Positions 44,418 to 53,404 of a DNA stretch of 64,000 bases are shown piece after piece. This DNA is from JAKAGZ01 sp035266865 (GTDB lineage: Bacteria > Bacteroidota > Ignavibacteria > Ignavibacteriales > Ignavibacteriaceae), in NCBI GenBank assembly GCA_035266865.1, contig DATFMR010000040.1, forward strand, positions 1 through 64,000, in the 5' to 3' direction. The notes beneath the pieces were generated by a model, which worked only from the letters and a program-made list of their open reading frames with translations, had not been told where the DNA came from and ran no database searches. Each line of letters opens with the position of its first letter. The stretch's first letter is position 1. The translations under genes and the position numbers were made by a program.

Positions 44418-44873
44418 TTAACCATAAACATATCCGCACGCTACGCATATTTTTGACGATGAGTTTTTCTCTCCACATTTTGGACACATATATAATGTAT
44501 TTTTTTCAGAGCTATATCGATCTCTTATTGGTGAAGTATCAATTGATATTCGACAAAATCGATCGTCTGCTACTTTTCTAATCATCGAATCGATAATTTT
44601 TACAGCGAATTCTAACGATATAGTAAAGAATTCCCTTCCGGGTAGTCTGTATTTGCCAAAGCGAAAATGAATTTCTTTTTCAATTTCTTCAACATCACGG
44701 GTAAAACAATAGTATTCTACTTCAAAGGGTGTAGGAACACCAGTAGAAGATGACAATTCCTGTGCCCTTCTTTGCACATCTTGAAAGGTATAACCTATTT
44801 TTAATAAGCCACTCATAACAGGATTTGAAAGAATATATATAACCGTTTGCCATAATATTAAATCTCCTATCAT
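44418..44873 (-). CDS. T5orf172/MUG113-type GIY-YIG protein with C-terminal zinc ribbon
   Basis: 151 residues. The N-terminal half matches the T5orf172 branch of GIY-YIG nucleases: VIYILSNPVMSGLLKIGYT, QRRAQELSSSTGVPTPFEVE and IHFRFGKYRLPGREFF. The C-terminus is a zinc ribbon with two CxxC pairs (CPKCGE and CVACGY). The likely activity is DNA binding and nicking; such domains are frequent in phage and accessory genes. No partner gene is evident, and no strong ribosome-binding site precedes the ATG. Confidence 0.8.
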   Translation of the reverse strand: MIGDLILWQTVIYILSNPVMSGLLKIGYTFQDVQRRAQELSSSTGVPTPFEVEYYCFTRDVEEIEKEIHFRFGKYRLPGREFFTISLEFAVKIIDSMIRKVADDRFCRISIDTSPIRDRYSSEKNTLYMCPKCGEKNSSSKICVACGYVYG

Positions 44874-44959
44874 ATAGAGATATTGAAATAATTTATGTAC
44901 CTCCTAACAGCATTGTACCTAAGACGAAGCCCAACACGCTAATTTTTATTTTAAATTTA

Positions 44960-45319
44960 TTAATCCCGATGTACGGTTTCAGGAGAAAAGGCAGGAAGAC
45001 ATACTGCAATATATTCGGCTCCAATTTCACCGGGGGTACTGTATTGAACCCATTTGTCCTTATCTGTAATTACCGCTTCACCTGCATTAATTTGAAGGGT
45101 TTCATCTTCTGTCTTAACCTGCAACATTCCTTTCAACACAATTGTATATTCATCGAACTCAGGCTTTTGCCCGGGCTCAACCCAGCCGGACGGACTTGTC
45201 ATTCGGGCAATACTTACGGAACTAGTTTTTGAATTTACTCTCCCGATGAATTCTTCTATTTTTTTGGGTTTATTTCCTGCCGCGGTAATTACAGAAGGAG
45301 ATTTTATTTTTATTGCCAT
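44960..45319 (-). CDS. Cupin-domain protein
   Basis: About 119 residues from the ATG at 45319, which has AAAGGA six bases upstream; the frame extends 16 codons further but without such a site. A single cupin domain: EFDEYTIVLKGMLQV and INAGEAVITDKDKWVQYS. The usual metal-binding histidines of cupin motif 1 are replaced (PEFDEYTIVL), so it may bind ligand rather than metal. Lies 14 bases after the methyltransferase gene. Confidence 0.78.
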   Translation of the reverse strand: MAIKIKSPSVITAAGNKPKKIEEFIGRVNSKTSSVSIARMTSPSGWVEPGQKPEFDEYTIVLKGMLQVKTEDETLQINAGEAVITDKDKWVQYSTPGEIGAEYIAVCLPAFSPETVHRD

Positions 45320-45333
45320 TTTATTCCTTTGAT

Positions 45334-46074
45334 TTAGACTTTCCCGATTTTCAAAACAATTTTCCAACCAGCCGTTTTATAAATTTGATTACCCCACAAG
45401 TTTTTAATCTCACTCTTTACCAGATCTACCGGATTGGATTTTTCTTTTTCAATGTAATTTTGAACCGCCGACCAGGTACTCAAAAATCCGAGTAGATTTT
45501 CTACCGTCCAGTTTGCCGTCATTCTAAATTCCGGCGGACTTAGCTGCTCAAACGGGAATGGAATGGATTTGTACTCATCATAGAATAATTGTCTTTCAGG
45601 TGGCCAATAATCTTTCAGAATTTCTTCATCAAATCTTTTAATAACCGGGTCAATAGTATCAGAAATTTCCACTAAATTGTAAAGCCAGACAGCTATTATC
45701 CCTTTTTTCCTTAGAACTCTCCGGGCTTCAGAATAAAATTTATTAAAATCGAACCAGTGCAAAGCCTGTGCTACTGTAATGAGATCCACCGTTGAAGATT
45801 CAATTTCAGCTTTTTCAGCAGGAAATACTTTATAAATTATATTCTCGTTATTGAATGCATTTTGCACCTGGTTTGCACTGGCATCACTTGCAATTATTTT
45901 TTTAAAATAATTTGCCAGACCGTTTGCAGCCTGCCCGCTTCCGGTGGCACAATCCCATGCAAGTTTATTTGACGGGGAAACCTGAGACAAGTAATGAAAT
46001 AATTCGTCCGGATAATCCGGACGATATTTAGCATATTCTTTTGCCTGCTTTGTAAAATGATCTTTGAAATTCAT
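45334..46074 (-). CDS. Class I SAM-dependent methyltransferase
   Basis: 246 residues. SAM motif I is WDCATGSGQAANGLA (about 40-53), followed by motif II/III regions (ITVAQALHWFDF, GIIAVWLYN). The DFKDHFTKQAKEYAKYRPDYP start is typical of the YcgJ/UbiE-like Methyltransf_11 group found in fungi and bacteria (TMT1-like). Substrate unknown. 28 bases separate it from the serine hydrolase gene upstream. Confidence 0.85.
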   Translation of the reverse strand: MNFKDHFTKQAKEYAKYRPDYPDELFHYLSQVSPSNKLAWDCATGSGQAANGLANYFKKIIASDASANQVQNAFNNENIIYKVFPAEKAEIESSTVDLITVAQALHWFDFNKFYSEARRVLRKKGIIAVWLYNLVEISDTIDPVIKRFDEEILKDYWPPERQLFYDEYKSIPFPFEQLSPPEFRMTANWTVENLLGFLSTWSAVQNYIEKEKSNPVDLVKSEIKNLWGNQIYKTAGWKIVLKIGKV

Positions 46075-46102
46075 AAAAATACTTCAGAGTGCCTAATTTT
46101 AC

Positions 46103-47674
46103 TTATTCAACCCGTTTCAAATCTAAATCCTGGAAGTCAAAACTAAAATCTGTGTCAGGCCTGAATTTTTCCATTTTAATCCCTTCAACTGATCCATCAG
46201 GATTTAATGAAAAAGTAACAAACGCATCACCATGCAATTTTCTGTCATTCCACCTTGCAACAAAAGAATTGTACTGCCAGTGTTCAAGCACACCGTTTAG
46301 TTCCGGAGTATGATCGAAATTCATAAAAAGTTTTCCATCCTTAGCCTCCACCGAAACAGTACCGTACCAGGAATCTTTATATTTTCCTACGAATTTTTCA
46401 AGAGGAAGGCTAGGTGAAGATTCTTTATTTCTAAGTGAATCCATTTCAGCTACTTTTTTATCGGCACTATTTCTTCCTTTGCTAACAATTGCGCTGAACT
46501 TTTCAATCCAATCGGTATCATTTGCATCCAGAAGTAAATCGAAGATGTGATTAGTTACAGAATAAAAAGCAGCACCGGACTCCTGATTAGTTAAAACTAT
46601 AATCCCTATTTTCTTTGCCGGATCCAGAGATACCTGCGTTACTGTACCGGGCAAACCACCTGAATGCCATATTATTTTGTCGCCACGATATTCTTTAATA
46701 AACCATCCGAGGCCATAGGCCGCAAAATTTGTACTCAATGCCGACAATCCAGGAGGAGGAGATCCAACCGGAATATTTATATGAGGCATCCACATTTGCA
46801 CGGTTTCTTTCCGACTGAATAATCTCTTATCAGTACCGTTTATTCTTCCCGAGTCGAGTTGTGTAATTACCCACTTTGAAAGGTCATTTACGCTTGAAAG
46901 AATTCCTCCGGCTGGTGCTGTAACATCCCAATTTGTCAACGGCATAATTTCTAATTTCCCATCCACAAGAGTGTGAGGAGTTTCAATGTTGTTTCTATCA
47001 TCCAGTAAGCTCACACCAGCGCGTGTATTTTTCATTTCGAGTGGTTTAAATATTTTTTCTGTTACAAATTCTTCCCACGTTATCCCGGATACAGCCTTAA
47101 TAAGTTCGCCGGCAACGGGATAAAGAATATTATCGTATGCATAATGGCTTCTGAAACTTGTTGATAGTTTAATAAACCGAAGCTGGTACATTATCTGATC
47201 TCGTGTATAATCTGAAGCGGGAAAATAAAGCAAATCTCCTGCACCAAGGCTGAGCCCGCTGCGGTGACACAATAAATCACGCACTCTCATTTCATTTGTT
47301 ACATAGGGATCGGACATTTTAAAACCCGGAAGTTTATCTATAACCCTGTCATCCCAACTGAGCTTCCCTTCATCAACAAGAATAGCAAGACAGGCGGCTG
47401 TGAATGCTTTTGAATTGGAAGCAATTTGAAACAGTGTGTTAGGATCAACCGGATCATTTGATTCAATACTCTTAACCCCGTAACCCTTTGCAAATATTAA
47501 TTTGCCACTCTTTACAACTCCGACTGTAATTCCGGGAACCTGGAATTCTTTTAATACCTTTGGAATATAAGAATCAAGATCGGACTCAAGATTTTCCTGT
47601 GCAAAAATATTCTGTGAAAAAAATAAAACTGATAATACAAAAAGAAAGACCGGATTGGCTAATGATTTTTTCAT
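46103..47674 (-). CDS. Secreted beta-lactamase-family serine hydrolase with DUF3471 tail
   Basis: 523 residues. Signal peptide (ends near NIFAQ), a class C beta-lactamase/DD-peptidase fold (about 30-380) with the SxxK box in ASNSKAFT, a YDN motif (HYAYDNILY) and HSGGLPG as the third motif, and a C-terminal beta domain of the DUF3471 type (about 415-520, FVGKYKDSWYGTVSVE). Usually an esterase or peptidase rather than a true beta-lactamase. Followed by the methyltransferase and cupin genes. Confidence 0.87.
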   Translation of the reverse strand: MKKSLANPVFLFVLSVLFFSQNIFAQENLESDLDSYIPKVLKEFQVPGITVGVVKSGKLIFAKGYGVKSIESNDPVDPNTLFQIASNSKAFTAACLAILVDEGKLSWDDRVIDKLPGFKMSDPYVTNEMRVRDLLCHRSGLSLGAGDLLYFPASDYTRDQIMYQLRFIKLSTSFRSHYAYDNILYPVAGELIKAVSGITWEEFVTEKIFKPLEMKNTRAGVSLLDDRNNIETPHTLVDGKLEIMPLTNWDVTAPAGGILSSVNDLSKWVITQLDSGRINGTDKRLFSRKETVQMWMPHINIPVGSPPPGLSALSTNFAAYGLGWFIKEYRGDKIIWHSGGLPGTVTQVSLDPAKKIGIIVLTNQESGAAFYSVTNHIFDLLLDANDTDWIEKFSAIVSKGRNSADKKVAEMDSLRNKESSPSLPLEKFVGKYKDSWYGTVSVEAKDGKLFMNFDHTPELNGVLEHWQYNSFVARWNDRKLHGDAFVTFSLNPDGSVEGIKMEKFRPDTDFSFDFQDLDLKRVE

Positions 47675-47917
47675 TTAAATCTTCCCTTGGTTAAGAAATT
47701 TGAAATAGGTAAGAAAAGTTAGAATAAAAAAATGAAAGGTTCAATTTAAATTGAGCAGGAAATTTGAGGTAGTCTGTCATAAAGAATTTATTTCAAATTC
47801 CCCCGGGATTTGTTATAATTCCTGATCGAGCCAGAAATTCAAATTCTAAACAAAGAAGTCAATAACAGATAAGAGTTGACTTATATAGTTACTTTCGTAT
47901 TGTCAGACTTTGAAAAA

Positions 47918-49162
47918 TCAGGCATCTAAAGATTCAATTTGCCTGATCCTTTCCCTTGCTTTTATTGATTCATAATATTTTAAAGCCTGTTCCAGGTTTT
48001 CGTTGCTTTCATTAGTTTTTTTCCTGTCCTTTAATAAAATTCCTAATTCGACATTAGTTTCAGCTTTATTAAGCTTATTGCCAATTTCAACATTTATCCT
48101 GAGACTTGTATTCAGATAATGTTCAGCTTTAGGGTACATTTTCTTCTTCCTGTAGATCACTCCCTTTACCCTGTATACCTCTGCTGTTGATAGCCTGTCC
48201 TTTGTTTTGTTGAATAAAACAGCAGCTTTATCGGCAAACTGTTCCGCTAATTTCAAATCGTTATTTTTAACAAGTGCCAATGCTTTTCCAAGATAAGAGA
48301 GCCCCAATACAGGCATGTAGTTTATCTTCATACAGTAATGGATACTATTATCAAAATCGTATACTGCCTGCTTTAATTTATCGTCACTAAGATTTAACAT
48401 TCCCAGGTTATGATAAATCTCAGCTATCCGTTTATTATCTTCAGATTTCGTGAATTTAAACAAAGCTTTCCGGTAATAATCTTTAGAATCCTCCTGATCG
48501 CCAAGAATATCATTTACAATACCGAGATTTATTTCCGTTTTACCTGTCTCCTCCGGATTGTTTAAGCTACCAAGCAATCTTAGTGCTCTTTCAAAATTTC
48601 TTTTTGCCTTTGTAAATTCACCCATCTCCCCGTAAACGCTGCCAAGAATATTAGCACATTTTGAAAGTCCTGCAGTATCGTTAAATTGCTGATAGATTTT
48701 TTTTGCTTTTTCGATATAGCTAAAACTTACATCCCATTTTGATTTTTTCCTGTAGAGTTCTCCCAGTTTATAATATGAATCCGCCACAACAAAATCGGAA
48801 ATTCCCTCAATATAAATAGCGTAAGCTAGAATGCTTTGATAGATCATAACTGCAAGATCAGTTTCTCCAAGGGTAACAGTAAAATTACCCAGCCTACCTA
48901 AAAATTCGGCATATTTTTCGGCTTTAAGTCTCTGTTGCGCAAAAGTAATTAGCAATTCAATTTTAAATTGAAGATCGGCTTCATTATTAATATTCAGGGA
49001 TACCTGTTTTTTATTTTTTGCCGATACCTGCTCACTGAAAGATTTAAAAGAACTTAATTCTGATGAGAATATACTTTTGAACTCTTTTTCTTCCTTCTTT
49101 GAAAAATAATTAGAGATTATGTCGTTAAGTAGTTTATTCCTGTTAATTTTCAATGAATTCAA
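47918..49162 (-). CDS. Tetratricopeptide repeat protein
   Basis: 414 residues, with at least seven TPR units between about 90 and 405 (GDFxxA-type pattern, for example AEIYHNLGMLNLSDDKLKQA and AEVYRVKGVIYRKKKMYPKA). The N-terminal 80 residues are helical. No signal peptide and no output domain. The start is TTG: AAGGAGA lies five bases upstream and there is no ATG near. It follows the ZU5-like lipoprotein gene by 53 bases. Role unknown; such arrays are often scaffolds. Confidence 0.75.
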   Translation of the reverse strand: MNSLKINRNKLLNDIISNYFSKKEEKEFKSIFSSELSSFKSFSEQVSAKNKKQVSLNINNEADLQFKIELLITFAQQRLKAEKYAEFLGRLGNFTVTLGETDLAVMIYQSILAYAIYIEGISDFVVADSYYKLGELYRKKSKWDVSFSYIEKAKKIYQQFNDTAGLSKCANILGSVYGEMGEFTKAKRNFERALRLLGSLNNPEETGKTEINLGIVNDILGDQEDSKDYYRKALFKFTKSEDNKRIAEIYHNLGMLNLSDDKLKQAVYDFDNSIHYCMKINYMPVLGLSYLGKALALVKNNDLKLAEQFADKAAVLFNKTKDRLSTAEVYRVKGVIYRKKKMYPKAEHYLNTSLRINVEIGNKLNKAETNVELGILLKDRKKTNESNENLEQALKYYESIKARERIRQIESLDA

Positions 49163-49215
49163 TTTTGTCTCCTTTATCTTTAATTACCTGTTTTATATTT
49201 TTTTGATGCCTTTTA

Positions 49216-49809
49216 TTATGTTGCCCAGCCATATCTTGAAAAATGTGGGATCTCTCCCTCCAGAATTTTTAATTCACCTTTTTTTACGTCAACTGAAATA
49301 CTCTTCGCTTTCATTGGAATATAATTGCCGTTATTGTCCTTATAGACAAATTTTATTGAATCGTAATCCTGCGGCAATTCATTAACGTTCAGCCCATAAA
49401 CTTCAAAAGTTAACAAAGCTGGTTTATTGAATGTTGTTGGAGAGGGATCAAAGTCCATCGATAAATCACCGGTTAGTTCACTTCTGCTTATGTCAATGCT
49501 GACTATCATATTATCATCTACAGCACCGGGAGGAAATCTCAATTGTACATCAACGGTTACTTCACCGCCTGTCGAATTGTATGTATTATCATAATGAATA
49601 ACTCCACCGCTCTGAGGAGTAATTTCAAACTTAAGTTTTTTGTGTTTCTCCCCCGGAACTATACTTTCCGGCAGTTTTAAAAATGATACAGTATCACTGC
49701 CAGCTACAACAATTGAATTAACCGGACCTGTAATACCGGTATTGTTAGAATCTTTGCATCCAACGAGTATCAATCCGCTGACTATTATTAAAAGAAAAAC
49801 TATTTTCAA
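49216..49809 (-). CDS. Lipoprotein with ZU5-like beta domain
   Basis: 197 residues. Lipobox LVGC gives lipidated Cys18. The mature region carries GGEVTVDVQLRFPPGAVDDN and a VSIDIS strand, resembling ZU5 domains, which bind proteins at surfaces. Ending HFSRYGWAT. Nothing catalytic is seen. It lies upstream of the TPR gene and may be exported to the outer membrane; orientation across it is unknown. Confidence 0.68.
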   Translation of the reverse strand: MKIVFLLIIVSGLILVGCKDSNNTGITGPVNSIVVAGSDTVSFLKLPESIVPGEKHKKLKFEITPQSGGVIHYDNTYNSTGGEVTVDVQLRFPPGAVDDNMIVSIDISRSELTGDLSMDFDPSPTTFNKPALLTFEVYGLNVNELPQDYDSIKFVYKDNNGNYIPMKAKSISVDVKKGELKILEGEIPHFSRYGWAT

Positions 49810-50122
49810 TTAATGCCCCTCCTTTATTACTGATGAATAAACCCTTAATCCTGTTTACTCTTATTTAAAGGCAGTTATTGGAGTAACAAAACTATGCCAT
49901 AAACAGGAAGGTAATTTTTACCTACCGTATAACGAATAAAAAATACTTCGGAATTTATTTCTTGTGCCGGCTGGTAGTTCTTACTGGCTGGTTTTACGAA
50001 ACTGTTTTAGTTTGAAACATATTAAAAAAAATTAAACTTCTTACCTCTCAGCCGTTAATAAAAGTGCAATAAAGGTAAGAAACAAATTCAAATAAGGTTA
50101 CTGAAGTATTCAATTAAAATAA
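49810..50122. other. Intergenic stretch, no gene
   Basis: A 313-base gap. A perfect small hairpin AGGTAA-TTT-TTACCT lies at 49909-49923, which could end the YceI transcript or sit in the leader of the lipoprotein gene. No coding frame or other signal recognised. Confidence 0.4.
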
Positions 50123-50668
50123 TTATAAATTAAATACCTCTTTAAATGAAAACCTGAGATCGTCATCCACCGGCATAAGCAAAAGTGTCGGCCGATCTAT
50201 TTTAAATTGGGTCAGACTAATATCAAATCTGCCATCCACTTCCAGGATTTTATCCGTCCATTTTTCAAATGCGGAAATATTTATTTCTTTTGTGATTCCA
50301 TGAAAGGTTAGTTTTCCCGAAATTAAAAGGCTGTCTCCCTTTGCAGTAATATTATTACTCAAAAATTTTGCGGCGGGATAAGTAATAGCATCAACAACCT
50401 CCATTGCATGAGAATCACGGTTTGAATTACCACTATTAAAAGTAGCCACTCCGACCTGCACCAACGCAGCTTTGATCTCCCTTTTAGCTGTATCGGCATC
50501 AATAACACATATCTGGTCTTTGCTGCCTGCTTCCACTTCGTGCAGCGGGTGTGTGAGTTTATATTTAATAAATGAATTTTCTTTTTCCGCATAAATTCTC
50601 TTTACCTGTGCCATCGAAAATGATGAAATCGAAAGCAGGATCAAAAGAAGGCAATTTATTTTTTTCAT
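50123..50668 (-). CDS. YceI-family periplasmic lipocalin-like protein
   Basis: 181 residues. Signal peptide (ends SFSMAQ) and the YceI beta-barrel: FNSGNSNRDSHAMEV, ITYPAAKFLS, LTFHGITKEI and GRFDISLTQF are family landmarks. YceI proteins bind isoprenoid molecules such as quinones in the periplasm. Immediately downstream of the b561-like and Rieske genes, so a link with quinone or electron transfer is plausible. Confidence 0.85.
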   Translation of the reverse strand: MKKINCLLLILLSISSFSMAQVKRIYAEKENSFIKYKLTHPLHEVEAGSKDQICVIDADTAKREIKAALVQVGVATFNSGNSNRDSHAMEVVDAITYPAAKFLSNNITAKGDSLLISGKLTFHGITKEINISAFEKWTDKILEVDGRFDISLTQFKIDRPTLLLMPVDDDLRFSFKEVFNL

Positions 50669-50796
50669 TATTTCATTCCCTTAAAAATTAAAATGATGCT
50701 GATTTTTTTCCTGTCATACTGAAATTATTTCAGAATTAATTCTAAAAAGCTATCCTGAACCAGTTATTGATAACATATTGCAAAAATATTCTACCT

Positions 50797-51570
50797 CTAA
50801 AACGTTAATACTACAATGGATGCGGCAAACACGGCCGTAGTTGCATAAGCAGAAACCTGGTGAAAGCGCGCTTTATTAATATCCAGAACGTGATGATTTA
50901 CAATTAATGAACCAAGAATTGGTGTTAAGATCATACCTGCAAAATGTATCCAGGCAAGAATTTTATGAATGCTTGTTGTACTCGATTCGTTTTCCCGTCT
51001 TATTAAAGGCGGAGGGGATAAAATTGCAAGTAACCCGGTTATTGCATAAGCCCCAATTGTAAGTGCAACAAATGTTTTGTGGGTTCCGGAAAGATCAGGC
51101 CTGCCGTCAAGAACTTTTTGTCCAAAATAATCCGTTGTAATCATTAACACGAGAGTTGCCAGGCCGGTTGCCTGGTGAATCGACAACATTGTCCTCCTGG
51201 CCTGCAATTCATTTTTCCTTGTTTCAGAATTAAGCGGCCCGGCAATTCCGATCTTTCTCATCTCACCATTTTCATCCCATAAAAAATTTTCCATAAAGCT
51301 CATCTTATCCGGCAGCAGTCTTGGTTTTATTGCCAGCGAAAGTGATGAAAGATCATTAAAATTTGAATTATTCGTAGTATCGGTTTTCATTACAGTATCC
51401 GGCAGAATAATTGAGTGCGGAATAATTTCTCCACCCGGATTAATTAATTGAGAAGTAACGGCCTGAGACCATAGCCTGAGATTCTGCGCATTCAGATAAT
51501 TTGAAAAAAGAAGGATTAAAATAATTAAACAGCTGCTTTTTACTGTCCAATTTAATCTTGATGAATTCAT
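50797..51570 (-). CDS. Membrane protein, cytochrome b561-like
   Basis: 257 residues. Signal peptide (ends NYLNAQ), a periplasmic stretch of about 100 residues and four helices (starting near 135, 165, 205, 235) with histidines at helix ends: TMLSIHQATGLATL, SGTHKTFVAL, IHKILAWIHFAGM and NKARFHQVSAYAT. This pattern suits a b561-type di-heme core. It is between the Rieske and YceI genes, so an electron-transfer trio is likely, though the family is not certain. Confidence 0.65.
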   Translation of the reverse strand: MNSSRLNWTVKSSCLIILILLFSNYLNAQNLRLWSQAVTSQLINPGGEIIPHSIILPDTVMKTDTTNNSNFNDLSSLSLAIKPRLLPDKMSFMENFLWDENGEMRKIGIAGPLNSETRKNELQARRTMLSIHQATGLATLVLMITTDYFGQKVLDGRPDLSGTHKTFVALTIGAYAITGLLAILSPPPLIRRENESSTTSIHKILAWIHFAGMILTPILGSLIVNHHVLDINKARFHQVSAYATTAVFAASIVVLTF

Positions 51571-51596
51571 TATTGTATTTCTCCCTGATAATTTTA

Positions 51597-52073
51597 TTAG
51601 CTAACCTTTACGATTAATTGGCTGCCTGAAATCTGCGTTTGATATTTTGTGAGGGGCGCATTTGCAGGGCCCTGTGTTACTTTTCCGTTTACATCAAACA
51701 TAGAACCGTGACAGGGACAAATAAACTCATTGCTTCCCGAATCATATCCTGTAATCTGGCAGGACTGATGAGTGCAGATTGAAGAAAGTGCATTAAATAC
51801 ATTGGCAGAAGGATGATCAATTAAAATTGAATTGCCCTGAAAAGTTACAACAGCAGCGCTTCCTGTTTTTGCCAGCGGTGACGAAGAATCTATATTTACA
51901 GTAACATTTCCGCCCGAGTAGCTGCCGGAAATACTCTGAAGAACCTGCGAACCTGTCGGGCCAATCAATGTGTTTTTACAACTTTCAAGAAATGAACCAA
52001 ATACAGTGGGGATTGCAACTACCGTTGCTGTTTGAATGGCTCTTGTGAAAAATTTTCTGCGTGAAATCTTCAT
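51597..52073 (-). CDS. Tat-exported Rieske [2Fe-2S] protein
   Basis: 158 residues. Twin-arginine signal (SRRKFF at residues 4-9) with a C-terminal cysteine (FLESC) that could be a lipobox-like site, and a Rieske fold with both ligand boxes: CTHQSC (Cys100, His102) and CPCHG (Cys119, His122); Cys105 and Cys121 should form the stabilising disulphide. No cytochrome bc1 or b6f partner is next to it; the b561-like gene 26 bases downstream is the probable one. GGAGAC precedes the ATG. Confidence 0.92.
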   Translation of the reverse strand: MKISRRKFFTRAIQTATVVAIPTVFGSFLESCKNTLIGPTGSQVLQSISGSYSGGNVTVNIDSSSPLAKTGSAAVVTFQGNSILIDHPSANVFNALSSICTHQSCQITGYDSGSNEFICPCHGSMFDVNGKVTQGPANAPLTKYQTQISGSQLIVKVS

Positions 52074-52383
52074 AATACAGTCTCCTTAAAAATTAAAACA
52101 TAAAAGCAACGGCATAACGATTACCAAAGGCGTTTAACTATTTGAATTGAATATTATGCCCGTAACAATTGTCTATAAACGTTGTTCTCCGGAGACTCTA
52201 TTACTTATCAATGATTTTAGTTTATTATTATCTCAGCAAAAAAAATTGCCATCCATTTAAGTGGTACAACACATAAAATATCGGTTTAGTTCCTCTTTTA
52301 CGGTTAATAATCGGGGAAAAATTTAAGGCTTTTTTGGCGGTTTCAGGAGTACAACGGAAACACTTCAGCGGCCAAAGAGAATT
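52074..52383. other. Intergenic stretch, no gene
   Basis: A 310-base gap between the Rieske start and the stop of the 76-residue membrane protein. I see no coding frame, RNA or strong repeat. It must hold the promoter of the Rieske operon. Confidence 0.4.
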
Positions 52384-52614
52384 CTATTCTTTATTAATGT
52401 CCTGGTGTGCCTGTTCAGTCTTCCGCTGTTTTCTCCTGCGGATGGAAGGAAATAACAAAATAAAAATTCCCAGCAGCAATACGATAATACCGGGAGGATT
52501 ATTAGATATCCCCATGTAAAAGGAGGTAATTATAAAGATAACCCCAGTCACGTAAAAAATAATTACTGATTTAGGATTACTGCCTTCACTGAAAAGTTTT
52601 GATATTTTGCCCAT
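52384..52614 (-). CDS. Small two-helix membrane protein
   Basis: 76 residues with two hydrophobic helices (about 17-35 and 42-58) and a strongly basic C-terminal tail (RRRKQRKTEQAHQ). The ATG has AGGAG five bases upstream. No family recognised. A stand-alone small gene. Confidence 0.6.
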   Translation of the reverse strand: MGKISKLFSEGSNPKSVIIFYVTGVIFIITSFYMGISNNPPGIIVLLLGIFILLFPSIRRRKQRKTEQAHQDINKE

Positions 52615-52742
52615 TTATGCTCCTTTCACAATCTTGGGTTCCTCTGCCATATAACATTAAGGTTTGATAGCAATTTCTATTATTTAAATTTCGAATTGTG
52701 CCATAAATATTTTTAATACGTTAGGTTAATATTCTGTTAAAA

Positions 52743-53398
52743 CTATTGCAAAATTTCATCCAAACACTGATTTACTAGCTCTGTCTTTTCTCTTAATAAT
52801 AATGCCCAGTAATTTTTGGCACCTATTTCAATAATTATTTCATTATTATTTGGAAACCTACGACCAATTATAGTCACATTTCTTATTTCATTCTCATCCT
52901 GTATAGAGCTTTTAACTTTATCAATATTCCAGTTAACTTCCCTCAGCATTTTTTTTCAAACTGCAATATCTTTGAATGATTTGATGAGTCAGAATAAAAT
53001 TCAATTATCTTAAAGCCACATACAACCAATTCCGGCGAATTATCCAGTGCATATTTCCCCCACAATTTTTTAATAACTATTGAAATTTCTTTTATGGCTC
53101 AAGCACAATCTTGATTATCCACTGTAATGCTTAGTTTAATATGCTGCATATCATTTCTAATTCTATGTCTTCTGATTATTCTTTCTCTTAATTTATTAGG
53201 GATTTTTGCCTCTTTTAGAATTTCATAAAAAGTCTCGCCTTTCCATTTTCCATTCCTTTCAACAATTCTTGTTTTGCAACTTATTTCAACCAAGTTGTCA
53301 GCCAATATAAAAGCTGATCTTTCTTTGTGCCTTATATCGGACAAATAGATTCCCAAGATTGATTCTAAGTAATCGATTATTTCTTTAGGCGCAAACAT
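52743..53398 (-). pseudogene. Broken gene with HEPN-like RNDMQH motif
   Basis: One protein can be read through a TGA at 53099-53101 and a one-base frameshift in an eight-T run at 52949-52956. The pieces are: residues 1-99 (MFAPKEIIDYLE ... DNQDCA), then about 50 residues in the same frame (AIKEISIVIKKLWGKYALD), then 67 residues in another frame (LREVNWNIDKVKSSIQ ... CLDEILQ). The first part contains IRNDMQH, an R-x4-H pattern of HEPN ribonucleases. The gene starts six bases after the DUF2779 stop, so they formed an operon. The C-terminal part is not recognised. A sequencing error could explain the frameshift but not the TGA so easily. Confidence 0.6.
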
Positions 53399-53404
53399 TA
53401 ATTA

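Noticed and set aside
53099..53101. In-frame TGA as a selenocysteine or recoded codon
   Set aside because: A second lesion (frameshift in an eight-T run) lies downstream and no SECIS-like structure or selenoprotein family match is apparent, so decay is simpler.
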